From: Fen-1308 sp035319185
GTDB taxonomy: Bacteria > Nitrospirota > Thermodesulfovibrionia > Thermodesulfovibrionales > Dissulfurispiraceae
Length of the DNA stretch: 13,321 nucleotides
Direction of reading: 5' to 3'
NCBI GenBank assembly: GCA_035319185.1
Contig: DATHDF010000022.1
Location: forward strand, 1 to 13,321
A program made the position numbers and the translations under genes. The notes under the pieces were generated by a model that ran no database searches, was not told where the DNA came from, and saw only the letters and a list, made by a program, of their open reading frames with translations. Below, piece after piece: positions 1 to 5,739 of the stretch; the first letter of the stretch is position 1; each line of letters starts with the position of its first letter.

Positions 1-79
1 ACCACGTCGATAGGCTGGAGGTGTAAGCGCAGTAATGTGTTCAGCTTACCAGTACTAATAGACCGTGTGCCTTGACCAC
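1..79 (+). rRNA. rrl: 23S ribosomal RNA, 3' end (partial)
   Basis: The first ~79 bases match the conserved 3' terminus of bacterial 23S rRNA: the GATAGGCTGG block, then GTGTAAGCGCAG, then AGTACTAATAGACCGTG, ending near CTTGACCA. The last bases would pair with the 5' end of 23S to form helix 1, so the mature end is probably at 77-80. The rest of the gene lies outside the window. No 5S rRNA gene follows before the terminator at 167-202, which is unusual for a bacterial rRNA operon. Confidence 0.95.
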
Positions 80-122
80 TATCTCTTTCTCTCTTCCCCG
101 TTCGTCAAAAAAATATATTAAT

Positions 123-148
123 GATGTAAATTGTTCTTGCATTACATC
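123..148. repeat. inverted repeat GATGTAA-N12-TTACATC
   Basis: Two perfect 7-base arms (123-129 and 142-148) are separated by 12 bases in the spacer between 23S rRNA and rpoD. The right arm overlaps the proposed -35 box of rpoD. It could be an operator for a dimeric regulator or a stem in the rRNA trailer. Nothing in the sequence chooses between these. Confidence 0.4.
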
Positions 149-164
149 GAATAAGTTATATAAT
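137..164 (+). promoter_or_regulatory. putative sigma-70 promoter of rpoD
   Basis: A TTGCAT -35 box (137-142) and a perfect TATAAT -10 box (159-164) are separated by 16 bases. The predicted transcription start is near base 171, inside the left arm of the hairpin at 167-195, so the rpoD transcript would begin with a stem-loop and a U-run. This would give rpoD its own promoter directly behind the rRNA operon. It is a prediction from consensus only. Confidence 0.5.
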
Positions 165-166
165 TG

Positions 167-202
167 ATTAAAGAAAGGTACTGCCTTTCTTTAATTTTTT
201 TT
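167..202 (+). terminator. intrinsic terminator of the rRNA operon
   Basis: A perfect 12-bp stem (167-178 with 184-195) has a 5-base loop TACTG, and an uninterrupted run of eight T (195-202) begins at the last paired base. This is a textbook rho-independent terminator for transcripts arriving from 23S rRNA. It ends only 21 bases before the rpoD start codon. A longer rpoD reading frame beginning with TTG at 164 would read through this hairpin, so that start is rejected. Confidence 0.85.
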
Positions 203-223
203 GCGCGGGGATCCGGGGGGTCA

Positions 224-1645
224 ATGAAAGAAAAGGACATATTTGAAGAGATTGTAAACCTTGGGAAAAGGCGCGGTGTTATCACCTACGACGAGATAAA
301 CGAAGCACTACCGTCCGAATTCTTCTCTCCAGACGAAATCGAAGACCTGATGGACGTCCTGAGCGACATGGGCGTCAAGGTCGTTGATTACGAAGAGGGC
401 GTTCCTCCCGAAGAAGAGATGGAAGAAGAGGTCGAGGAGCAGGAGCGTGCCGAAGACCTGGTTCAGGCATATTTCAACTCGATGGGCGATATCTCGATCC
501 TTACGAAGTATGAAGAGATCGAGCTGGCCAAGAAATTGGAAGAGGGAAGGGATATCATAAAGGGCACCATAACCACCCTTCCTCTTTATGATAAGACCAA
601 GGATACCATCTTGGTCGAGGAAGATGAAGAGGCCCTGCCCGAGGAAGAAAGGGCTGACGAGGCTTTGATCAAGACACTTGCGCGCCTCGAGGAACTGATG
701 GTGCTGGTCGAGATCGCCGACAGAAAGATCAAGAGATACGGATCGCTGAAGGACCTGCGCTCAGCCGTAAATGACAAGAAGAAAAAAGGGCAGAGTCCCA
801 AAAAGATAGAGATGCTTCTGAAAGAGGTCCAGGCCGATTACAAGAGGGTCGAGACAGAGGTCGGGATCAAGTCCGACACCCTCAAGGACATGTGGAGCAA
901 GATATCGAAGGCCAGATATCTTGTGGGCGAAACCAAGAACGAGCTGATTACGAGAAATCTGCGTCTTGTAGTGAATATCGCCAAGAACTATGTCGGCAGG
1001 GGACTGCCGTTGCTTGACCTGATCCAGGAGGGCAACATAGGCCTGATGAAGGCCGTTGACAAGTTCAAATACGAAAAAGGCTTCAAGTTCAGCACTTACG
1101 CCACATGGTGGATACGGCAGGCGATTACGCGCGCCTTGATAGACCAGACAAAGACCATAAGGGTTCCGGTGCATATGATGGAGTTTTATAATCGGGTAAC
1201 TAAGGCCTCCAGGGAGCTTACGCAGCAGCTTGGCCGCGAACCGGTAAATGAGGAGATCGCCAAGAAGCTGGTCGTCCCTGTCCGCAAGGTCGAAGAGGTA
1301 TTCAGGGCCATTCAGGATCCGATTGCCCTTCAGACCCCTATCGGAGATGAGGATACGGAGCTCGAAGATTTTATTGGTGACAAGGCAAGCCCGTCGCCTT
1401 ATTCCGATGCTGAGCGGATCGAGACCTCAGAGCAGATACAGCGTGTGTTAAGAACGCTGACCCCGAAGGAGGAGACTGTAATCAGAATGCGTTTCGGTAT
1501 CGGAGTCGACAGGGATCACACCCTCGAAGAGGTTGGAAGGTTTCTTTCAATTACTAGAGAGCGCGTGCGCCAGATTGAAGCAAAGGCATTGCGGAAGCTC
1601 AAACATCCCAGCCGTTTAAGGGCGCTAAAGATTTTAACAAGCTAA
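224..1645 (+). CDS. rpoD: RNA polymerase housekeeping sigma factor RpoD (sigma-70)
   Basis: Primary sigma factor, which directs RNA polymerase core to -35/-10 promoters. The 473-residue protein has all group 1 regions in order. Region 1.1 is at about 1-60, followed by an acidic linker, and region 1.2 at 77-108. A charged non-conserved region (about 110-235) is shorter than in the 613-residue E. coli protein. Region 2 is at about 240-310, including RNLRLVVNIAKNY and YATWWIRQAI for -10 melting. Region 3 follows (TIRVPVHM), then region 4, with LTPKEETVIRMRFGIG and the recognition helix SITRERVRQIEAKAL at about 442-456. The ATG at 224 is chosen because region 1.1 begins there, a G-rich stretch lies 4 bases upstream, and the alternative TTG at 164 lies inside the promoter and terminator. 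The gene follows 23S rRNA rather than dnaG, its frequent partner. Confidence 0.97.
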   Translation: MKEKDIFEEIVNLGKRRGVITYDEINEALPSEFFSPDEIEDLMDVLSDMGVKVVDYEEGVPPEEEMEEEVEEQERAEDLVQAYFNSMGDISILTKYEEIELAKKLEEGRDIIKGTITTLPLYDKTKDTILVEEDEEALPEEERADEALIKTLARLEELMVLVEIADRKIKRYGSLKDLRSAVNDKKKKGQSPKKIEMLLKEVQADYKRVETEVGIKSDTLKDMWSKISKARYLVGETKNELITRNLRLVVNIAKNYVGRGLPLLDLIQEGNIGLMKAVDKFKYEKGFKFSTYATWWIRQAITRALIDQTKTIRVPVHMMEFYNRVTKASRELTQQLGREPVNEEIAKKLVVPVRKVEEVFRAIQDPIALQTPIGDEDTELEDFIGDKASPSPYSDAERIETSEQIQRVLRTLTPKEETVIRMRFGIGVDRDHTLEEVGRFLSITRERVRQIEAKALRKLKHPSRLRALKILTS

Positions 1646-1652
1646 AAACATT

Positions 1653-1678
1653 TAGGGGCGTTGCATGCAACGCCCCTA
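1653..1678. repeat. REP-like perfect 26-bp palindrome
   Basis: This is a perfect palindrome with 13-base arms, beginning TAGGGGCGTTGCA, 7 bases after the rpoD stop. Its outer GTAGGGGCG/CGCCCCTAC half also occurs in the imperfect hairpin at 9297-9320, which suggests both belong to one dispersed intergenic family. It could slow exonucleases or help end rpoD transcription, but no T-run follows directly. Confidence 0.75.
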
Positions 1679-1697
1679 CGATTGTGTATTTAACGAT

Positions 1698-1726
1698 AGG
1701 GCACAGTATAACGTGCCCTTAATATT
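1698..1726 (+). terminator. probable terminator between rpoD and the convergent LysM gene
   Basis: A 7-bp stem AGGGCAC/GTGCCCT (1698-1704 with 1713-1719) with an 8-base loop is followed by a T/A-rich tail TAATATTTT on the plus strand. It ends where the minus-strand LysM gene ends, so it may stop transcripts from both sides. The tail is broken by A residues, so efficiency is uncertain. Confidence 0.55.
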
Positions 1727-2716
1727 TTAGTTCCCGAACGTATCTCCCGGTTTGATCTCGCTTATAGCCTGATGCAGGATGGCAGCTGAACCGGCATCTG
1801 AGACAGAAAATACCTGAGCAGTTCCAAGCACGGGCTTCGGCCTTTCACTTGAAGTCACTGTGAACGTATCTCCAATTTCTACACCCTGTTCGGCTCCTTT
1901 GTTGATATAGATCACATCATCCTTGCCGCTGGTAGTCCTCTTGTTCCAGACAGCCAGTACAATGCCCGAAATAGCGGGTTTCCGTTCTATTGCAGGTTCG
2001 AGCGGAAGTGAAACAGGATAGTAGTCTATGAGCGAATCTCCGATAGCCATTTCCTTATAAGCCTCAGAAATAGCCGCTTTAGTCTTGCCGTTTTCATCCC
2101 CGGTGACAGTGACAATTCCCTTTATGCGCACCTGATACCCTGCTATTTCATTATGATTAAGGGGATTAAGGATTGCCTCCGGTTTTGTTACAACATAGAA
2201 TTTATCGCCGGCGTTTACTTTTGTCCTCGTCGAAAGATATACAACATCATCAGTACCAAGCAATGTCTTATGGTATGGCGACCCTAACAGCTTGCCGACC
2301 GGATTAACCTGTTTAACAAAATACCCGCTTTCAAGCAGGGTTTCTCTGTTCACGATGGGTTTTCTGGGAACGATAGGTAGAGCCTTTGATGTCCTGGCTT
2401 CAGGTGTCATGAGTCTTTTGGCATCGAGACGCACGTGCTCCCCGCCTCGCACTTCCTCTTTAAGCAATTCAGCCGGAATGACTATTTTTTCATTCGGAAA
2501 GATGAGATGCGGATTATGAATCTGAGGATTGGCTTTCCAGAGTTTGGGCCAGAGAAATGGGTCCTTAAGATTTCCGGATGAAATATCCCAGAGGGTATCG
2601 CCCTTCTTAACAGTATATTCCACGCCCTCATCAGCAGCTAACAGCACTAACGGCGCAGCCAGCAAAATCGTGGCACAGAAAAATGTAAAGGCGCCGGCTC
2701 TTTTTAACATTTCCAT
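1727..2716 (-). CDS. exported LysM-domain protein with duplicated C-terminal module
   Basis: Predicted exported protein of 329 residues. A basic N-terminus and hydrophobic stretch (about 3-27), with a likely cleavage after LLAA, form a signal peptide. One LysM peptidoglycan-binding domain is at 33-81 (YTVKKGDTLWDIS through LIFPNEKIVIP). Two related beta-rich segments follow, at about 155-233 (DDVVYLSTRTKVNAGDKF ... AIGDSLIDY) and 266-327 (DDVIYINKGAEQGVEIGDTF ... IKPGDTF), apparently an internal duplication. It probably binds cell wall in the periplasm; a specific function is not recognisable. AGGAGG lies 4 bases before the chosen ATG and 10 before the next one (2708-2710), so either could be used. 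The longer frame upstream has no signal-like start and overlaps bioA. It lies 35 bases after bioA on the same strand, so co-transcription is likely. Confidence 0.85.
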   Translation of the reverse strand: MEMLKRAGAFTFFCATILLAAPLVLLAADEGVEYTVKKGDTLWDISSGNLKDPFLWPKLWKANPQIHNPHLIFPNEKIVIPAELLKEEVRGGEHVRLDAKRLMTPEARTSKALPIVPRKPIVNRETLLESGYFVKQVNPVGKLLGSPYHKTLLGTDDVVYLSTRTKVNAGDKFYVVTKPEAILNPLNHNEIAGYQVRIKGIVTVTGDENGKTKAAISEAYKEMAIGDSLIDYYPVSLPLEPAIERKPAISGIVLAVWNKRTTSGKDDVIYINKGAEQGVEIGDTFTVTSSERPKPVLGTAQVFSVSDAGSAAILHQAISEIKPGDTFGN

Positions 2717-2751
2717 CGTTCCTCCTGAGCAATTATGTTCAACGTTGTTTT

Positions 2752-4131
2752 TTACCCGGTTACTGCAATTATAGATTCTTTTATAACATCCAGCAAGTGA
2801 CACAGATCACTAATACTTATGCACAAGGGCGGCATTATAACTATTACATTTCCGAGCGGTCTCATAAGGACGCCGCATTCTCTCGCCTTGTAAGCTACCC
2901 TCCAGCCCAACCGGTCTTCCCAGGGATAAGGCTCTTTGGTCCTCTTGTCCTTTACAAGCTCCACCGCGGCCATCAACCCCTTGTATCTAACGTTTCCGAC
3001 TTGGGGCAGATCGGATATTTCAGTTAATTTCCCTTCAATTATAGCACTTTTCTCGGCCATTTTATCGATTGTCCCGTCAGCCTGAAAAATATCCAGCGAC
3101 GCACAGGCCGCAGCGCAGGCCAGCGGATTGCCGGTGTATGAATGGCCGTGGAAAAAGGTCTTTAATTCCTTGAATTCGCCGAGGAATGCGCCAAATACCT
3201 CATCGGTTGTCAACGTTACGGCAAGAGGCAGATATCCATTGGTAATACCCTTCGACAAGCACATTATATCCGGCACAACTTGTTCGTGCTCGCACGCGAA
3301 CATCCTGCCGGTCCTACCGAATCCGGTCGCAACCTCGTCGGCGATCAGCAGAGTGTTGTATTTGGCGCAAAGCTCTCTGACGCCCTTCAGATATCCCTCG
3401 GGCCAGACGATCATTCCCCCGGCGGCCTGCACCAGAGGCTCTATTACGACTCCTGCTATTTCAGAGGAATGGTCCTCGAGAATCTTTTCCATCTCTTTCA
3501 GACATCCCATAGAACACTCCGGGCAGGTCAGGCCGAGATCGCAACGGTAGCAATATGGTGAAGGCACCGTGAAGGTCTTGAACAGCAATGGTTTAAAGAC
3601 GCTGTGAAATATATCGACATTACCCACGCTCATCGCCCCGACGGTATCGCCGTGATAACTGTATTTCAGCGAGATAAAAGAGTGCCGATTCTCAAACCCT
3701 TTATGCTGCCAATACTGAAACGCCATCTTCAGCGCAACTTCAACGGCAGTCGAGCCGTTGTCCGAATAGAATACCTTCGACAGGCGCGGATTAAGATCGC
3801 CGAAAGCGGCATCGGTGGTCTGAATAAGTTTCTCCGCAAGCTCGATCGAGGGAACATTGCCGAGGCCGAGCAACGTAGAATGCGAGATCTTTTCCAGTTG
3901 GGCGCGAATCGCATCATCGATCTCTTTCCTTCTGTGGCCGTGAATGTTGACCCAAAGCGACGATACGGCATCGAGATACCAGCGCCCGCGAACGTCCTTT
4001 ACGAAACAATCGCGGCCCTCGGTAATGATTATGGGCTCCTCATCCATCCAGTCCTTCATCTGCGTGAAGGGGTGCCAGATGTACCTCTTGTCCAGCTCTT
4101 CGAGGCGTCTTATGTCGTCAAGGTAATTCAT
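2752..4131 (-). CDS. bioA: adenosylmethionine-8-amino-7-oxononanoate aminotransferase (BioA)
   Basis: Class III PLP aminotransferase of biotin synthesis. It converts 8-amino-7-oxononanoate (KAPA) to 7,8-diaminononanoate (DAPA) using S-adenosylmethionine as amino donor. The 459-residue protein shows the BioA signature WHPFTQM (19-25), the phosphate-binding SDNGSTAVEVALK (123-135), YSYHGDT (157-163), the cofactor aspartate in IADE (D265) and the Schiff-base lysine K294 in LSKGITNGYLP. A cysteine cluster C194-x2-C197-x5-C203-x2-C206-x3-C210 could bind metal. I recall similar clusters in some BioA lineages, but this needs alignment. The start is the canonical BioA N-terminus; its ribosome site is weak (AAAGAAAG). 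No other bio gene is in the window. It shares a short divergent gap with the hydrolase gene. Confidence 0.95.
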   Translation of the reverse strand: MNYLDDIRRLEELDKRYIWHPFTQMKDWMDEEPIIITEGRDCFVKDVRGRWYLDAVSSLWVNIHGHRRKEIDDAIRAQLEKISHSTLLGLGNVPSIELAEKLIQTTDAAFGDLNPRLSKVFYSDNGSTAVEVALKMAFQYWQHKGFENRHSFISLKYSYHGDTVGAMSVGNVDIFHSVFKPLLFKTFTVPSPYCYRCDLGLTCPECSMGCLKEMEKILEDHSSEIAGVVIEPLVQAAGGMIVWPEGYLKGVRELCAKYNTLLIADEVATGFGRTGRMFACEHEQVVPDIMCLSKGITNGYLPLAVTLTTDEVFGAFLGEFKELKTFFHGHSYTGNPLACAAACASLDIFQADGTIDKMAEKSAIIEGKLTEISDLPQVGNVRYKGLMAAVELVKDKRTKEPYPWEDRLGWRVAYKARECGVLMRPLGNVIVIMPPLCISISDLCHLLDVIKESIIAVTG

Positions 4132-4159
4132 CTTTCTTTGTGGGCTGTCCGAAATGATC

Positions 4160-4169
4160 TATTATAATA
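4160..4169. promoter_or_regulatory. palindromic -10 element, possible bidirectional promoter for bioA and the hydrolase
   Basis: The ten bases TATTATAATA are a perfect palindrome and contain TATAAT on both strands (plus 4163-4168, minus 4166-4161). Predicted starts are near 4175 for the hydrolase (24-base leader to the ATG at 4199) and near 4154 for bioA (about 23-base leader). The -35 matches are poor: TTGTGG with a 19-base spacer on plus, TTGGTC with a 14-base spacer on minus. No BirA-type operator was recognised. Confidence 0.5.
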
Positions 4170-4198
4170 ACAGAGAACATGACCAAGGATGGTACATA

Positions 4199-4855
4199 AT
4201 GCACTCGATAGAATCTTTGAAGATAGCCGGACGCAGTACAGAAAACCTGCCGAACACATTTTTTAGATCCAAGGCCGAAACATCTCATCTTGCCGTGCTT
4301 CTGCCCGGACTCGGTTACACGTCGCAGATGCCGGTGATGTATTATCCGTGTCTAACGTTGTTGGCAACCGGGGCAGATGTCATGCGGGCAGACTACAACT
4401 ATGTCAGGCAGCCCGATTTTATGGCTTTGGAACCGGATGAGCGCAGACGTTCGGCCGCCGAAGACGCATTGGCGATATTCCGGGCGGCCATTGGTCAGCG
4501 CAGGTATAACAGGATTACGCTGGTCGGAAAGTCTATCGGCACGTATGCAATGGGCCATATAATAACCACGGTGGCGAACCTGCCGCATCTAAGTTGTATA
4601 TGGCTGACGCCCCTGCTGAAGCATGAGCAGCTGCTGTCACAGATCAAACATGTCAGGCATAGGGCATTGATCGTCACAGGCACTGCCGATCCTTATTACG
4701 ACAAGGCCAATCTTGATGAGCTTTTGAAAACAACAGGCGGAGAAAGCGTTGTAATCGACGGCGCCGATCACAGCATGGAAATAGACGGCGATCCGATCAA
4801 ATCGCTGCAGGCGCTTGAGCGGATTATGAGGGGGATTGTGAAATTCGTCGGGTAA
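4199..4855 (+). CDS. small alpha/beta hydrolase-fold protein
   Basis: A 218-residue single-domain alpha/beta hydrolase without a signal peptide, so cytoplasmic. The visible catalytic set is an oxyanion-type loop LLPGLGY (34-40), the nucleophile elbow G-K-S-I-G with S112, an acid in TGTADPYYD (D164) and the histidine in GADHSM (H191). Substrate is not predictable; esterase, thioesterase or lipase-like activity is possible. An ATG at 4154 opens a longer frame, but it lies upstream of the -10 box and has no ribosome site. The ATG at 4199 has AAGGA 9 bases upstream and is preferred. Being divergent from bioA, it could conceivably be a BioH-like pimeloyl-ester hydrolase, but that is context inference only. 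Confidence 0.8.
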   Translation: MHSIESLKIAGRSTENLPNTFFRSKAETSHLAVLLPGLGYTSQMPVMYYPCLTLLATGADVMRADYNYVRQPDFMALEPDERRRSAAEDALAIFRAAIGQRRYNRITLVGKSIGTYAMGHIITTVANLPHLSCIWLTPLLKHEQLLSQIKHVRHRALIVTGTADPYYDKANLDELLKTTGGESVVIDGADHSMEIDGDPIKSLQALERIMRGIVKFVG

Positions 4856-5261
4856 TGATGCTTGTGTCATTTGAAACTGATAGGAGTAAGTTTAATGGCG
4901 GCACCTGCAAGCTAACACCTTTTAACTGTTTCTGATTATGAGTGTTTCCGAAATATCACGTAATGACACGCACTCTGTACGAGCTGTCGGTAAAATTGTT
5001 AAAATTGCGGCATGGCGTAATAGGCGTCGCATCTTTGTCGTTCACAGTACAGCGGGCTTTCAAGCCTAAGAAACTATCCTAAGCAACCTACGTTATCAAG
5101 GATCGCTGCGTGTTTCCGATGATTATCCAGAAATCTCGGTCTCCGGCAAACGGTGGAGGTATTCAGAAACTATCACCACGTCCGCACGCAAAGCGGTTCG
5201 CACGCTGAGGAGACAACCCCTGTGCGACCGGCTCAAAATTACATTCATGTATTGACATTTT
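4856..5261. other. 406-base gap without a convincing gene, with short direct repeats
   Basis: No open frame with a credible start and ribosome site, no tRNA, no 5S rRNA and no strong terminator is visible. Two 10-base direct repeats are present: GTGTTTCCGA at 4942-4951 and 5110-5119, and AGAAACTATC at 5069-5078 and 5165-5174. A weak hairpin (AATGA/TCATT) follows the hydrolase stop. A six-codon frame with an AGGAG site at about 4893-4914 is too small to call. The stretch could be decayed sequence or hold an unrecognised small RNA. Confidence 0.5.
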
Positions 5262-5564
5262 CTACCCCGGCAGTTTTGCCGCCAGGACATCGACCTTTTC
5301 GATAACCGGAGGAGCGGACAAGAGTTCGGATGCCTGCGCCATCAACGCCTCAGCCACCTTGCCCGAAAGATGCGCCTGCCTGCCCGACTCGTCCGGAAAT
5401 GCGTCGAATATCCCGAACGTTGACGGACCGAATTTTATTGCAAACCACGCCGTGGTACCTGCCTCCTGCTGAACGACCTGCAGTCCCCCGCGCAGAAAGT
5501 CCTCGACAGCCTTCTCCTTTCCCGGCTTTGCCTCCAGCCTGACACACAACGCAACCTTCACCAT
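5262..5564 (-). CDS. antibiotic biosynthesis monooxygenase (ABM/YgiN-like) family protein
   Basis: A 100-residue dimeric alpha-beta barrel protein of the ABM superfamily, cytoplasmic. It shows the N-terminal strand VALCVRLEAKPGKEKAVEDF, a central WFAIKFGPSTFGIFDAF strand pair and the conserved helix RQAHLSGKVAEAL with H65, followed by PPVIEKVDVLAAKLPG. Members include cofactor-independent quinol or polyketide monooxygenases, but many have no known substrate. The start is well supported: AAGGAG lies 7 bases before the ATG. It stands alone between two non-coding gaps (406 and 175 bases) and seems GC-richer than its flanks, consistent with an independently acquired single-gene unit. Its own promoter is suggested at 5583-5611. 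Confidence 0.85.
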   Translation of the reverse strand: MVKVALCVRLEAKPGKEKAVEDFLRGGLQVVQQEAGTTAWFAIKFGPSTFGIFDAFPDESGRQAHLSGKVAEALMAQASELLSAPPVIEKVDVLAAKLPG

Positions 5565-5582
5565 AGCTTAACTCCTTTCGCT

Positions 5583-5611
5583 AAATTACAGGATTGCAAA
5601 GGTATCGTCAA
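5583..5611 (-). promoter_or_regulatory. putative promoter of the ABM gene with overlapping inverted repeat
   Basis: On the minus strand TTGACG (-35, 5611-5606) and TAATTT (-10, 5588-5583) are 17 bases apart. The predicted start near 5576 falls at the ribosome site, which gives an oddly short leader, so the call is tentative. An inverted repeat AAAGGT-N12-ACCTTT (5598-5603 and 5616-5621) brackets the -35 and could be an operator. Confidence 0.35.
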
Positions 5612-5739
5612 TAGAACCTTTCTAATTGAAGGATATCAATGTTTATGGCAGATCGCCAGAAGGGGCAGCTAACGAGAAGCAACTGCGAAATGAATTTGAT
5701 TCGGCGACAGGGGCTAAGGCCTTATCCGGGCAACCGAAT

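Noticed and set aside
164..223. Longer rpoD N-terminus from TTG at 164
   Set aside because: These 20 codons run through the -10 box end, the terminator hairpin and its T-run, and add residues unlike region 1.1. The ATG at 224 begins the conserved region.
761..1174. 137-codon open frame antisense to rpoD
   Set aside because: It lies wholly inside a conserved gene on the other strand and has no ribosome site or recognisable domain; it is a reading-frame shadow.
3604..4167. 187-codon open frame antisense to bioA
   Set aside because: It mirrors the conserved bioA coding strand and resembles no protein family.
5165..5261. tRNA, 5S rRNA or riboswitch in the gap before the ABM gene
   Set aside because: No T-arm GGTTCGANTCC pattern, acceptor pairing or 5S consensus was found; CGCACGC occurs twice here but forms no fold.
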